NCBI RefSeq assembly: GCF_036345155.1
Contig: NZ_CP107772.1
Coordinates: forward strand, 4,650,001 to 4,714,000
Direction: 5' to 3'
Origin: Streptomyces sp. NBC_00582
GTDB taxonomy: Bacteria > Actinomycetota > Actinomycetes > Streptomycetales > Streptomycetaceae
DNA: 64,000 nucleotides
Shown: positions 15,789-27,020 of the stretch, in pieces
How positions within the stretch are numbered: the first letter of the stretch is position 1
Layout: the number at the start of each line of letters is the position of its first letter
Position numbers and translations under genes: made by a program
The notes under the pieces: generated by a model
What the model was told of the DNA's origin: nothing
Database searches by the model: none
What the model saw: the letters and a program-made list of their open reading frames with translations, nothing else

Positions 15789-17081
15789 TCAGGCGGCGGT
15801 TCCGGTGGGGCTGGGGGAGCTCGCGGTGTCCTTCATGAACGCGTTCCAGCCCCCGGCCGGGGCCTGGCCGACGTCCAGGGTGCGCAGCTTGTCCAGCACC
15901 TCCGGCTTCTGTACGTCGATCCAGTCGACGAACTGCCGGAAGGAGACGAGCCGGACGTCAGCGCCGCTCTCCTTCTCGGCCGCGATGTGCTTGAACGCCT
16001 CCTCGACGGCGTCCATGTAGATGCCGCCGTTCCACTGCTCGAAGTGGTTGCCCACGAAGAAGGGGGCCCGATTCGACTCGTATGCCCGCCTGAATCCCTG
16101 GATGTACGCCTGGCCGGACTGCTTGCGCCAGGCCGGGTAGTTGTAGCTGGGCGCGTTGGTCGAGTTGATCGACTGGTTGGCCAGCATGTTGTAGTCCATG
16201 GACAGGACCTCGAAACTGCGGCCGGGGAAAGGTATCTGCTGCAGCGGCAGGTCCCACAGCCCCCGCCTCTTCTGCGGCCACACCTGACGGCCGCCCGGGG
16301 AGGAGGCGTCGTAGCGCCAGCCGAGCGCCTTGGCGGTGGGCAGCAGGTTGTCCTGGCCGAGGAGGCAGGGGGTGCGGCCGCCGACGAGTTCCTTGTCGTA
16401 GTCGAAGGGCAGGGCCGCGAGGTCGGTCCAGCCGGTGTTGGTCCGCCACTCCTTGACGAACTTCTTCGCCTGGTCGATCTCGCTGCGCCACTGCGCGGGC
16501 GTCCAGTTGCCGACGGTGCCCGAGCCGGAGCAGAAGTGCCCGTTGAAGTGGGTGCCTATCTCGTGGCCCTCGAGCCAGGCCCGGCGGACGTTGGTGAGCG
16601 TCATCTTGACGTGCTCGTCGGTGAGGTAGCCGATGTCGGAGGCGCCGACCGGGTTGTTCGGGGGGTCGTAGAGCCGCTTCTTCGACTCGGGCAGCAGATA
16701 GAGCCCCGAGAGGAAGAAGGTCATGGACGCGCCGTGCTCCTTGGCGAGGTCCAGGAAGCGCGGGAAGAGACCGTTGCCGACCTCGCCGGCGCCGTCCCAG
16801 GAGAAGACGACGAACTGCGGCGGCTCCTGGCCCGGCTCCAGCGGCACCGGCTTCGGGGGCTGGTGGGGCTGCTTGCCGGTGAAGGAGGTGGAGCCGTCGC
16901 CGATCGGCTTGGCGGTGGCCTTGGGCTTGGGCTTGGCCGAGCCCTTCTTGCCGGAGCCGCCCTTGCCGGAGCCGTCCGCCGGGGAGGGTTCGGTCCGCGT
17001 CAGGCTTCCGCAGCCGACGAGTCCGGCAGCGGCGGCACCGGCACCGAGTCCGAGTGCTCCCCTTCGGGTGATGGCGCGCAT
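15789..17081 (-). CDS. Polysaccharide deacetylase-like lipoprotein
   Basis: Exported protein of about 430 residues from the ATG at 17081. It has a twin-arginine-like start (ITRRGALGLGAGAAAAGL) running into a lipobox, LVGC. A Gly/Lys/Ser/Pro-rich linker (SGKGGSGKKGSAKPKPKA) leads to a NodB-like domain. The domain keeps one acidic position in VVFSWDGAGE and an HxxxH metal motif in IGTHFNGH, but the usual first motif TFDDG is changed. A further upstream ATG at 17153 would bury the signal and was rejected. A small hairpin at 15769-15786 may be its terminator. Activity on peptidoglycan or surface glycan is possible but unproven. Confidence 0.75.
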   Translation of the reverse strand: MRAITRRGALGLGAGAAAAGLVGCGSLTRTEPSPADGSGKGGSGKKGSAKPKPKATAKPIGDGSTSFTGKQPHQPPKPVPLEPGQEPPQFVVFSWDGAGEVGNGLFPRFLDLAKEHGASMTFFLSGLYLLPESKKRLYDPPNNPVGASDIGYLTDEHVKMTLTNVRRAWLEGHEIGTHFNGHFCSGSGTVGNWTPAQWRSEIDQAKKFVKEWRTNTGWTDLAALPFDYDKELVGGRTPCLLGQDNLLPTAKALGWRYDASSPGGRQVWPQKRRGLWDLPLQQIPFPGRSFEVLSMDYNMLANQSINSTNAPSYNYPAWRKQSGQAYIQGFRRAYESNRAPFFVGNHFEQWNGGIYMDAVEEAFKHIAAEKESGADVRLVSFRQFVDWIDVQKPEVLDKLRTLDVGQAPAGGWNAFMKDTASSPSPTGTAA

Positions 17082-17239
17082 GGCATTCCCGTTCGTCGCG
17101 TCCTTGGGTGTCACCCATTCAGAGGACGCGACGAACGAGCGGGTTCCGCTCATACGTCCGGATTCGGTAACAGCGGACGCACAGGAGGCACCCTCGCGGG
17201 GCCGAAATGCGTTGCGCGGCCGGTGCCCGCGCGTGGGCG

Positions 17240-17950
17240 TTATGCCCCGAACGCCTTACCCTGTCCCGGTGCCTGGCCCCTCGTCGGCTTGGCTCCGGCG
17301 CGCAGATGGGCCGGTACGAGGTCGATGGCGGGCTCGGAGTAGCCGACCGAGACGATCCGGTCCCCGCGGTAGGTGAACGTCGTCAGCGAGGCGAGCGTGC
17401 ACTGCCGCTTGCGCGGGTCGTGCCAGAGCCGGCGCCGCTCGACGTAGGACCGCACGATCCAGATCGGCAGCTGATGACTGACCAGCACCGCCTCGTGCCC
17501 GCGAGCCGCGTCCTTGGCGGCGTCCAGCGCCCCCTTCATCCGGACGACCTGGTCGACGTACGGCTCTCCCCAGGACGGCTTGAACGGGTTGACGAGGTGC
17601 TTCCAGTTCTCCGGCCTCTTCAGCGCGCCGTCGCCGACCCCGAAGGTCTTGCCCTGGAAGACGTTCTCGGCCTCGATGAGCCGCTCGTCGGTCGCGAGGT
17701 CGAGCCCGTGCGCCTTGGCGATCGGGGTCGCCGTCTCCTGCGCCCGCTCCAGCGGGGACGCGACGACGTACCGCACGTCCCGGGCGGAGAGGTGCTCGGC
17801 GACCCGGTCGGCCATCTGCCGGCCGAGCTCGGAGAGGTGGTAGCCGGCGAGACGGCCGTACAGGACGCCGTCCGGGTTGGCGACCTCGCCGTGCCGCATG
17901 AGGTGGACGACGGTGATGTCGCCGTTGTTCGGGTTCTGCTCCGTGGTCAT
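17240..17950 (-). CDS. Histidine phosphatase superfamily protein
   Basis: Phosphoglycerate mutase-like phosphatase, 236 residues. The catalytic RHG is in [15 protein letters not shown], with [14 protein letters not shown] and the segment [17 protein letters not shown] further on. The second catalytic histidine is in [12 protein letters not shown]. The ATG at 17950 overlaps the hemL stop (ATGA), so it is translated with hemL; the family is large and the substrate cannot be read. The hemL-coupled position is worth noting but does not by itself give a role in heme synthesis. Confidence 0.9.
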   Translation of the reverse strand: MTTEQNPNNGDITVVHLMRHGEVANPDGVLYGRLAGYHLSELGRQMADRVAEHLSARDVRYVVASPLERAQETATPIAKAHGLDLATDERLIEAENVFQGKTFGVGDGALKRPENWKHLVNPFKPSWGEPYVDQVVRMKGALDAAKDAARGHEAVLVSHQLPIWIVRSYVERRRLWHDPRKRQCTLASLTTFTYRGDRIVSVGYSEPAIDLVPAHLRAGAKPTRGQAPGQGKAFGA

Positions 17951-19266
17951 GCTGCTGTGGCCTCCGCAGCCGCTCGGGCCGCCGCCGGGAGGGCGTCGGC
18001 GATCCGCTGGATGGCCCGGTCGTCGTGGGCCGTGGAAACGAACCAGGACTCGAAGGACGACGGCGGCAGATAGACGCCGTTCGCCAGCAGCGAGTGGAAG
18101 AAGGCGGTGAACCGGAAGGACTCCTGCGTCTTGGCGTCCTCGTAGCTGCGCACCGGCCGGTCGGTGAAGAACACCGAGAACATGTTGGAGGCGCTCTGCA
18201 GCGTGTGCGCCACGCCCTCCTTGGTGAGCGCCTCGGAGACCAGCGTCCGGATCCGCTCGGAGGCCGCGTCGACCTTGGCGTACGCGGCGTCGTCGAGGAG
18301 GCGGAGCTGGGCGAGGCCGGCGGCGGTGGCGACCGGGTTCCCGGAGAGGGTGCCGGCCTGGTAGACGGGCCCGGCGGGCGCGAGGTGCGCCATCACGTCG
18401 GCGCGCCCCCCGAAGGCGGCGGCGGGGAACCCACCGCCCATGACCTTGCCGAACGTCATGAGATCGGGCCGTACGCCGTCGATCCCGAACCACCCGGCGC
18501 GGCTGGTGCGGAACCCGGTCATCACCTCGTCGGAGATGAAGAGCGCGCCGTTGGCCCGGCAGGCGTCCTTGAGGCCCTGGTTGAAGCCGGGCAGGGGCGG
18601 TACGACGCCCATGTTGCCCGGGGAGGCCTCGGTGATCACACAGGCGATCTCACCGGGGTGCCGGTGGAAGGCCTCCTGCACGGCCTCCAGGTCGTTGTAC
18701 GGCAGCACGATGGTGTCGCCGGCCTGCGCACCGGTCACCCCCGGGGTGTCCGGGAGGGCGAAGGTGGCGACCCCGGACCCGGCGGCGGCGAGCAGCGAGT
18801 CGACGTGGCCGTGGTAGCAGCCGGCGAACTTGATCACCTTGGTGCGCCGGGTGAACCCGCGGGCGAGCCGGATGGCCGACATGGTCGCCTCGGTCCCGCT
18901 GCTGACGAGCCGCACCTGCTCCAGCGGCTCGATCCGCCCGACCATCTCCTCGGCCAGGGCGACCTCGCCCTCACCCGGCGTGCCGAAGGAGGTACCGCGG
19001 GCGACGGCCTCCTGCACGGCGGCGATCACCTCGGGATGGGAGTGCCCGAGGATCATGGGCCCCCAGGAGCAGACGAGGTCGACGTACTCGCGCCCGTCGG
19101 CGTCGGTCAGGTACGGACCGGTACCGGACACCATGAACCGGGGCGTCCCGCCCACGGCGCGGAAGGCGCGGACCGGGGAGTTCACACCGCCCGGTGTGAC
19201 GGTGGCCGCTCGGTCGAACAGGGCCTGCGAGACAGGCGCATCGTATGAATAGGGCAGTTCGCTCAT
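17947..19266 (-). CDS. hemL: Glutamate-1-semialdehyde 2,1-aminomutase
   Basis: PLP enzyme making 5-aminolevulinate from glutamate-1-semialdehyde, the step after HemA in the C5 heme pathway. It has 439 residues, the normal length. The sequence shows [12 protein letters not shown] at the N-terminus, the PLP-region segments [16 protein letters not shown] and CYHGHVD, and the PLP-lysine in [19 protein letters not shown]. It is the first gene of a two-gene unit with the phosphatase. Upstream are two tandem 21-bp repeats (19404-19445). Confidence 0.96.
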   Translation of the reverse strand: MSELPYSYDAPVSQALFDRAATVTPGGVNSPVRAFRAVGGTPRFMVSGTGPYLTDADGREYVDLVCSWGPMILGHSHPEVIAAVQEAVARGTSFGTPGEGEVALAEEMVGRIEPLEQVRLVSSGTEATMSAIRLARGFTRRTKVIKFAGCYHGHVDSLLAAAGSGVATFALPDTPGVTGAQAGDTIVLPYNDLEAVQEAFHRHPGEIACVITEASPGNMGVVPPLPGFNQGLKDACRANGALFISDEVMTGFRTSRAGWFGIDGVRPDLMTFGKVMGGGFPAAAFGGRADVMAHLAPAGPVYQAGTLSGNPVATAAGLAQLRLLDDAAYAKVDAASERIRTLVSEALTKEGVAHTLQSASNMFSVFFTDRPVRSYEDAKTQESFRFTAFFHSLLANGVYLPPSSFESWFVSTAHDDRAIQRIADALPAAARAAAEATAA

Positions 19267-19794
19267 GACCTGCGGCTTCTCCGACCTTCTCCGACGTGCT
19301 GGACTCCGGTTGCCAGTGACTCCCCAGGGTAGGCCAGTGGGCGTGCGGGGCCGCGGGGCGGGAAGCCAGTGGCCCCTCCCCCACTGCCCGTCATCTGAGA
19401 AACTGAGACGGACTGAGCCTGATATGAGACGGACTGAGGCTGATAGACGTAGCTCACAACGACCGTGTGTCGAGGGGCTGCGAAGATCCTGCGGACAGGT
19501 GTTTCAACGCACGTTTCGGCGGGCGGCCGTGGGGGAGGTCACTGACACGATGATCGGGTTGCGCGGCCGGGGCCACGCGTCCTAGAAAAGCAGTCGGGTG
19601 GAGATATGCATCGCGGTGGCGGACTGGGCGAGGGGACTGATGACCTGGGTCCTCGACGTGCCCGGCGGGGAAGGCACCGGCGCGACGCGGAGGCAGCCAG
19701 CGAAGGACGTAACGAAGCACGTCAGAGCCAGGGGATGAACCCGGGCACGGACCAGGGTGTACCGAATGGGCCCGGGAGCAGGAATGGTGGTCGG
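19267..19794. other. Divergent intergenic region, hemL to the next plus-strand gene
   Basis: About 530 bases between divergent genes. It holds the tandem 21-bp repeat at 19404-19445. A reading frame from 19606 joins the gene downstream, but only about 60 percent of its third codon positions are G or C up to roughly 19740, far below the genes here, so I treat it as untranslated. Promoters for both genes should be here. Confidence 0.5.
19404..19445. promoter_or_regulatory. Tandem 21-bp direct repeat upstream of hemL
   Basis: Two adjacent units, TGAGACGGACTGAGCCTGATA and the same with one change (GAGG for GAGC), lie about 140-180 bases upstream of the hemL start. A repeat length of two helical turns places both units on one face of the DNA, as expected for cooperative binding by a regulator. 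The regulator is unknown. Confidence 0.45.
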
Positions 19795-20232
19795 GTGGGG
19801 GTGACGTACAAATACTTCGGCGCGCCGGACGGCGCGACCGCGGCCCGCGTCCCGATCTCGATGCGCCCCGAGGAACTCGGCGGCGACGAGCTCGGCATGA
19901 ACGGCATGTTCACCAAGATCAAGCCGGAGACGATGGCCGCGATGGTCCTCACCGGCATCGAGGGCGTCCCGCTCCACAAGGTGCCCCCGCTCGAGCTGGT
20001 CGTCCTGCACCCCGACTACGCGGTCGTCAAGCTCCCCATGACCGTCGTCGACCCCCTCCGCGACATCGGCGAGGAAGCGGTCGGCGCGGCGGCCTTCATC
20101 TGGTCGACGGTCCCGGACCGGGGTGGCCCGCGGGACGCGTTCAACGTGTACCAGCTGCTGCACGAGTGGCAGGACTTCTCGCACCGCCTTCATGAGGCGG
20201 GGCATCAGCCGTACTGCCTGGTGTGGCCCTGA
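19795..20232 (+). CDS. Conserved hypothetical protein
   Basis: About 145 residues with no family I recognise. It is rich in conserved-looking hydrophobic segments without membrane helices (for example GMNGMFTKIKPETMAAMVLTG and LELVVLHPDYAVVKLPMTVV) and ends QLLHEWQDFSHRLHEAGHQP, a helical tail. It is probably a cytoplasmic protein. The start is uncertain: GTG at 19795 follows AGGA and is where codon bias becomes typical; ATG at 19735 or 19606 are alternatives. It runs divergently from hemL and convergently with the DUF2182 gene. Confidence 0.65.
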   Translation: MGVTYKYFGAPDGATAARVPISMRPEELGGDELGMNGMFTKIKPETMAAMVLTGIEGVPLHKVPPLELVVLHPDYAVVKLPMTVVDPLRDIGEEAVGAAAFIWSTVPDRGGPRDAFNVYQLLHEWQDFSHRLHEAGHQPYCLVWP

Positions 20233-20251
20233 GCCGCGACGACGTCTTGTG

Positions 20252-21022
20252 TCACATCCCGTCCATACCGCCACCGGTGAGGCCCGGCGCGAGGGACGGG
20301 AGCCAGATGACGGCGACGGCCAGGGCGATCGAGGCGACCCCGACGGCGCGGGCCACCAGACGGCCGGCCGGAGCGAGTTTCTCGACGGTGATCACGAAGG
20401 CCAGGACCACCATGGCCCACAGGTTCATCACGCCGAACGCCGCCAGCAGCACCATCAGCGACCAGCAGCAGCCCAGGCAGAAGGCCCCGTGGTGGGCTCC
20501 GGCCCGCAGATCGCGCGTGGGCCCCGGGTACGAGGTGTAGCGCAGCATCAGGCCGATCGGTGAGCGGCACCTCGCCAGGCAGCGGTCCTTCAGGGGTGTG
20601 AGCTGGTAGACGCCGTTGACCGCGAACACGGCCGCGGCCACCGCGGTCCCCACCTCGGGGGGAAGGTCCGCCACCCGGCCCAGGCCGACGGCCAGCCCGT
20701 ACGCCGGCAGCCCGGCCGCGGCCCAGACGAGCAGGTAGGCCACGGTGAAGACGGTCATGCGCGAGGCCCGACGCGTGGGGATGGTGCGTGCGTACAGCGC
20801 GGCGACGAACGCCGTGGCGGGCAGCATCATCGCGGCCGTCATCAGCGTCCACAGGGCCAGGAAGGCGGGCAGGCCCAGGCCCATGGTGCCGGGCATCGCC
20901 GGCATGCCGCCCCAGCCCGTGACCAGCCAGACCCAGGCGGCGGCCGCCGCGACCAGCAGCAGCCCGGCGGGGCGCCCGGCCGCGCGTCGGACGGCGTCCG
21001 GCCCACCGGTCACGCGGACCAC
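20252..21022 (-). CDS. DUF2182 family integral membrane protein
   Basis: A 256-residue protein with six or seven hydrophobic segments. It has the DUF2182 sequences WTLMTAAMMLPATA and GAHHGAFCLGCCWSLMVLLAAFGVMNLWAM. The methionines, the HH pair and the C-x-x-CC-W motif lie in or next to membrane helices and are plausible metal ligands. It overlaps the DUF1326 gene by 13 bases; these two families often occur together. Metal transport or sensing has been suggested for the family but is unproven. Confidence 0.85.
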   Translation of the reverse strand: MVRVTGGPDAVRRAAGRPAGLLLVAAAAAWVWLVTGWGGMPAMPGTMGLGLPAFLALWTLMTAAMMLPATAFVAALYARTIPTRRASRMTVFTVAYLLVWAAAGLPAYGLAVGLGRVADLPPEVGTAVAAAVFAVNGVYQLTPLKDRCLARCRSPIGLMLRYTSYPGPTRDLRAGAHHGAFCLGCCWSLMVLLAAFGVMNLWAMVVLAFVITVEKLAPAGRLVARAVGVASIALAVAVIWLPSLAPGLTGGGMDGM

Positions 21023-21624
21023 GTGAAGGGCGCCGAGTGTCCGTTGCCGCCGGTGAAGTCCCAGGAGCGGCCGTACACGCCGGCGCCCGTGGCCCGGGTG
21101 GACCGGGCGATCGTCAGCTCGCTGTTCACGGGGTGGAACATGCCGGTCAGGCCCATGACGGGACCGTCCTCACCGAACTGGGGAGCGACCTGGTCCTCGA
21201 TTTCGATGTCGATGGCGTCGCCCACCCGCGCGGCGTGGCGCCGGCCGTCGTCGCGGTAGTCGATGGCGGCGCGCTCCACGCCGAGGACCTCGCCGATGAG
21301 CGGAGTGAGCGCCGCCATCGGTCCGCCGGCCTGGCCGGAGAAGACGTTGCCCAGCGCGTCGGCCTGGCCGTCGTCGGCCGAGGCGTCGATGTAGAGCGCC
21401 ACCCGCCAGTCCCCCTCGGCCATCACCTGGGGCGCGTCGATGAAGACGGCGACGCTGCGGTCGGAGACATCCACCCCGTCCACGGTCCCGCTGTCCACAT
21501 GGAAGGCGAGGGTCACCTGGCAGCGCTCGTGGTCGGCCGGTGCGGTGAGGCCCGAGGTGGTGCAGGGGCACACCACGTCACAGTTGCAGCTCTCCAGATA
21601 CGTGCCGTTGAGATTCCAGGGCAT
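21010..21624 (-). CDS. DUF1326 domain protein
   Basis: A 204-residue protein beginning MPWNLNGTYLESCNCDVVCPC. The cysteine cluster CNCxxxCPC is the signature of DUF1326. Later parts include QAGGPMAALTPLIGEVLGVE and a C-terminal GRSWDFTGGNGHSAPFTWSA. The ATG at 21624 was chosen; an upstream ATG at 21669 would add 15 basic residues without similarity. It is encoded ahead of the DUF2182 membrane protein with a 13-base overlap, so the two likely work together. The cysteine cluster suggests metal binding; the function is not known. Confidence 0.85.
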   Translation of the reverse strand: MPWNLNGTYLESCNCDVVCPCTTSGLTAPADHERCQVTLAFHVDSGTVDGVDVSDRSVAVFIDAPQVMAEGDWRVALYIDASADDGQADALGNVFSGQAGGPMAALTPLIGEVLGVERAAIDYRDDGRRHAARVGDAIDIEIEDQVAPQFGEDGPVMGLTGMFHPVNSELTIARSTRATGAGVYGRSWDFTGGNGHSAPFTWSA

Positions 21625-22068
21625 GGGTTCCCTCTCCCTGTTTCGCGTCCCGCGCGGCCAAGGGAACACGACGGGAGGGCCCGCCCCGTCCCGGTGCCGC
21701 TCTCCCCCAGGCTATTCCGACACCCCGCGTCGCGCAGAGGTACCGCGGTGCGGAGCGGGGGCGTGGGCATTGCGGTCGCACACGGGAAAGCGGCCCGCGG
21801 CAGAGGATTCCGGCTACGGAACGAGACGACGCGCCAGCCCCCCGACGGTCCGGTTCCCCGACTGGACGCCGACCGGTGTCCCGGGCTTCGTCGTGCCGGA
21901 CCGTTACGGCGATCGAAGGACCGTGACGACTGTCGAAGGACCGTTACGGATTTCGGGGAAAAGGTTCTCCGGCCCACCGAACTCCCCCGCCTCCGCACAC
22001 CTCTTCAGGTGCGCAGGCGCGCACCGAACCCAGCGCGCCGCTCCGTAGCCGAGGGGATCCCGAACTTC
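21625..22068. other. Intergenic region with direct repeats
   Basis: Lies between divergent genes (DUF1326 on the minus strand, DUF4232 on the plus). I see no gene. The main feature is the three-fold 20-bp repeat at 21898-21957. The stretch GAGGGGATCC just before the DUF4232 start is its ribosome-binding site. Confidence 0.5.
21898..21957. promoter_or_regulatory. Three tandem 20-bp direct repeats
   Basis: Three head-to-tail units: GGACCGTTACGGCGATCGAA, GGACCGTGACGACTGTCGAA and GGACCGTTACGGATTTCGGG. The core GGACCGT(T/G)ACG is the same in all. The array ends 111 bases before the DUF4232 start, where an activator or repressor could bind. The 20-base period is close to two helical turns, so bound proteins would line up. 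Confidence 0.5.
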
Positions 22069-22611
22069 ATGAAGAGCAAGCTGACCGCCGTGGCCCTTGC
22101 GGCCGTCGTCGTCGCCGGTGCCGCCGCTGCCGCCGTCCCGGCCTCGGCCGCCTCCGCCAAGGCCGCGCCGACCCGCTGCCACACCGCCGATCTGAAGGCC
22201 GGCTTCGCCCTGGGCGGGGACGCGAAGCCGGAGATGGGCCAGACGAAGAAGCAGACCCAGGCGTACGTCTGGTTCACCAACAAGAGCAAGCGCACCTGCA
22301 CCCTGTCCGGCTTCGCCGGTGTCGACATGGTCGGCGCCCAGACGACCGACGGCACCTGGTCGCTGGCGCGCTCCGCCAAGAAGCCCGTGAAGCTGACCCT
22401 GGAGCAGGGGGACACGGTGGACTTCGGCATCACCCTGCTCCCGGTCGCGAGGTCGACGCCGAAGAAGGAGAAGTTCGTTCCGGCGAAGTTCCTGGTCACC
22501 CCGCCGAACGAGACGAAGCACTTCACGCTGAAGTGGCCGTTCGGGGGCCAGATCCTCAAGCAGGACGGCGCCACCCGCCCGGGCACCTACGTCAACCCGA
22601 TCGGGCTGTGA
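22069..22611 (+). CDS. Secreted DUF4232 protein
   Basis: A 180-residue exported protein. A standard Sec signal peptide (MKSKLTAVALAAVVVAGAAA to ASA) ends near residue 27. The mature part has the DUF4232 pattern: a first Cys in PTRCHTADL, Gln-rich strand segments QAYVWFTNKSKRTCTLSGFAG with a second Cys for a disulfide, and a C-terminal WPFGGQ. The ATG follows GAGGGGATCC. Its role at the cell surface is unknown. It converges with gdhA, with a hairpin between them. Confidence 0.85.
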   Translation: MKSKLTAVALAAVVVAGAAAAAVPASAASAKAAPTRCHTADLKAGFALGGDAKPEMGQTKKQTQAYVWFTNKSKRTCTLSGFAGVDMVGAQTTDGTWSLARSAKKPVKLTLEQGDTVDFGITLLPVARSTPKKEKFVPAKFLVTPPNETKHFTLKWPFGGQILKQDGATRPGTYVNPIGL

Positions 22612-22628
22612 CGGGACCGGCCGGACGG

Positions 22629-22660
22629 AGGACCTCTCGGCTTCGGCGCCCAGAGGTCCT
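22629..22660. terminator. Hairpin between convergent DUF4232 and gdhA genes
   Basis: Nine-base arms AGGACCTCT and AGAGGTCCT around a 14-base loop. It lies 18 bases past the DUF4232 stop and 7 bases past the gdhA stop, so it can serve both genes. Confidence 0.7.
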
Positions 22661-22666
22661 GGGGCC

Positions 22667-24238
<1,572 letters not shown>

Positions 24239-24291
24239 TCAAAATGATGATCTGACAGTCACTCACCATGGTTCGGACGGAGCCAGGCAGC

Positions 24292-25089
24292 ATGACCTCT
24301 CCCAAGATCGACACGAGCAAGCCCCACCCGGCGCGGATGTACGACTACTTCCTCGGCGGGAAGGACAACTACGAGGTCGACCAGGAGGCCGCCGAGCAGT
24401 TCATCAAGGCGGCACCCGAGGTGCGGGCGGCCGTGCGGGCCAACCGGAGCTTCATGCAGCGCGCCGTGCGGCACGTCGTCGAGGAAGGCGGCGTCCGGCA
24501 GATCCTCGACATCGGCACCGGCCTGCCGACCGAGCCCAACGTGCACCAGATCGCACGCGCGGTCGCCCCCGAGACGCGGATCGCGTACGTCGACAACGAC
24601 CCGATCGTCAGCGCCCATTCACGCAGCCTGCTGGACGACGACGACGAGAACACCTCCGTCGTCCTCGCCGACCTGCGCGACCCCCGGGCCGTCCTCGACC
24701 ACCCGGACGTCCGCAAGGTGATCGACCTGGACCGGCCGGTGGCGCTGATGCTGGTGGCGATCCTGCACTTCGTCACGGAGGCGGAGGACCCGGACGCTCT
24801 CCTGGAGACCCTGCTCGACGCGCTGCCCACCGGGTCGTACCTGATCCTGTCCCACGCGACGGTCGACCTCTTCGAGGAGGGCGGGCGCACGGACGCGGTG
24901 AAGATCTACAACAGCGCGACGGCCAGCATGAACCCCCGCAGGCACGCCCGGGTCCTGGAGTTCTTCCGTGACTGGACCCTGCTCGAGCCGGGCCTGGTGC
25001 TGGTCCCGGACTGGCGTCCCACCGAGCCCGTCGACCCCGGTCTGCCCCCGATCGGCTTCTACGGCGGCGTGGCCCGCAAGGACGGCTGA
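24292..25089 (+). CDS. SAM-dependent methyltransferase (DUF574/PF04672 type)
   Basis: Class I methyltransferase-like protein of 265 residues. It starts TSPKIDTSKPHPARMYDYFLGGKDNYEVD, the N-terminal signature of the actinobacterial S-adenosyl methyltransferase family PF04672, and has the SAM motif QILDIGTGLPTEPNVH. Streptomyces genomes carry many paralogues with unknown substrates. The ATG at 24292 was preferred to one eight codons upstream because similarity begins there. The gene ends near a strong hairpin shared with argG. Confidence 0.88.
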   Translation: MTSPKIDTSKPHPARMYDYFLGGKDNYEVDQEAAEQFIKAAPEVRAAVRANRSFMQRAVRHVVEEGGVRQILDIGTGLPTEPNVHQIARAVAPETRIAYVDNDPIVSAHSRSLLDDDDENTSVVLADLRDPRAVLDHPDVRKVIDLDRPVALMLVAILHFVTEAEDPDALLETLLDALPTGSYLILSHATVDLFEEGGRTDAVKIYNSATASMNPRRHARVLEFFRDWTLLEPGLVLVPDWRPTEPVDPGLPPIGFYGGVARKDG

Positions 25090-25096
25090 CGGACGC

Positions 25097-25147
25097 AGGA
25101 AGAAGGGCCGGCCGGGCGCATCTCGCGCCCGGCCGGCCCTTCTTCCT
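25097..25147. terminator. Strong bidirectional hairpin, methyltransferase/argG
   Basis: A perfect 23-base stem, AGGAAGAAGGGCCGGCCGGG plus CGC and its complement, with a five-base loop. It lies between convergent genes, starting 8 bases after the methyltransferase stop and ending 15 bases before the argG stop. The AGGAAG and CTTCCT ends give runs that help termination in both directions. Confidence 0.9.
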
Positions 25148-25162
25148 GCTTCGGGCCGCGGG

Positions 25163-26698
<1,536 letters not shown>

Positions 26699-26935
26699 TC
26701 AGGGTGCCGCTTCGCCCGCCTCCTTGAGGAGCCGGCGGGCCTGCCAGGCCTGGCGGACCGTGTGGATCCGGACGGCGGTGAACAGCACGACGCCGGCGCC
26801 TATGCCGACGGCCGCCCAGCCGCCCTCGCGGGCCGCGGCGACATAGAAGAGGAAACCGGCGAAGACGACGCCGAAGACGATCAGCAGGGGTTCGCGCACC
26901 CAGAAGGGGAGGACGCGAAGGATGAGTCCGAGCAT
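26699..26935 (-). CDS. Small two-helix membrane protein
   Basis: A 78-residue protein of unknown function. Two hydrophobic segments are visible (PLLIVFGVVFAGFLFYVAAA and WAAVGIGAGVVLFTAVRI), separated by a short charged turn. The C-terminus QAWQARRLLKEAGEAAP is a positively charged amphipathic helix that should stay in the cytoplasm. It lies 87 bases upstream of the argG start on the same strand. Codon use is normal for the window, which supports it being a gene. Confidence 0.65.
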   Translation of the reverse strand: MLGLILRVLPFWVREPLLIVFGVVFAGFLFYVAAAREGGWAAVGIGAGVVLFTAVRIHTVRQAWQARRLLKEAGEAAP

Positions 26936-27020
26936 GCGGTCAGTTGATCAGGTCCATGCCATTCAGGGCCACACGATTGACACATCTCCTCCACGGATTG
27001 GCACCCCGCCTCCCCTCCCG

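Noticed and set aside
19606..19794. N-terminal extension of the hypothetical gene starting MHRGGGLGEG
   Set aside because: Third-position GC falls to about 60 percent here, far below the coding norm, and the residues are Arg/Gly/Glu-rich without similarity.
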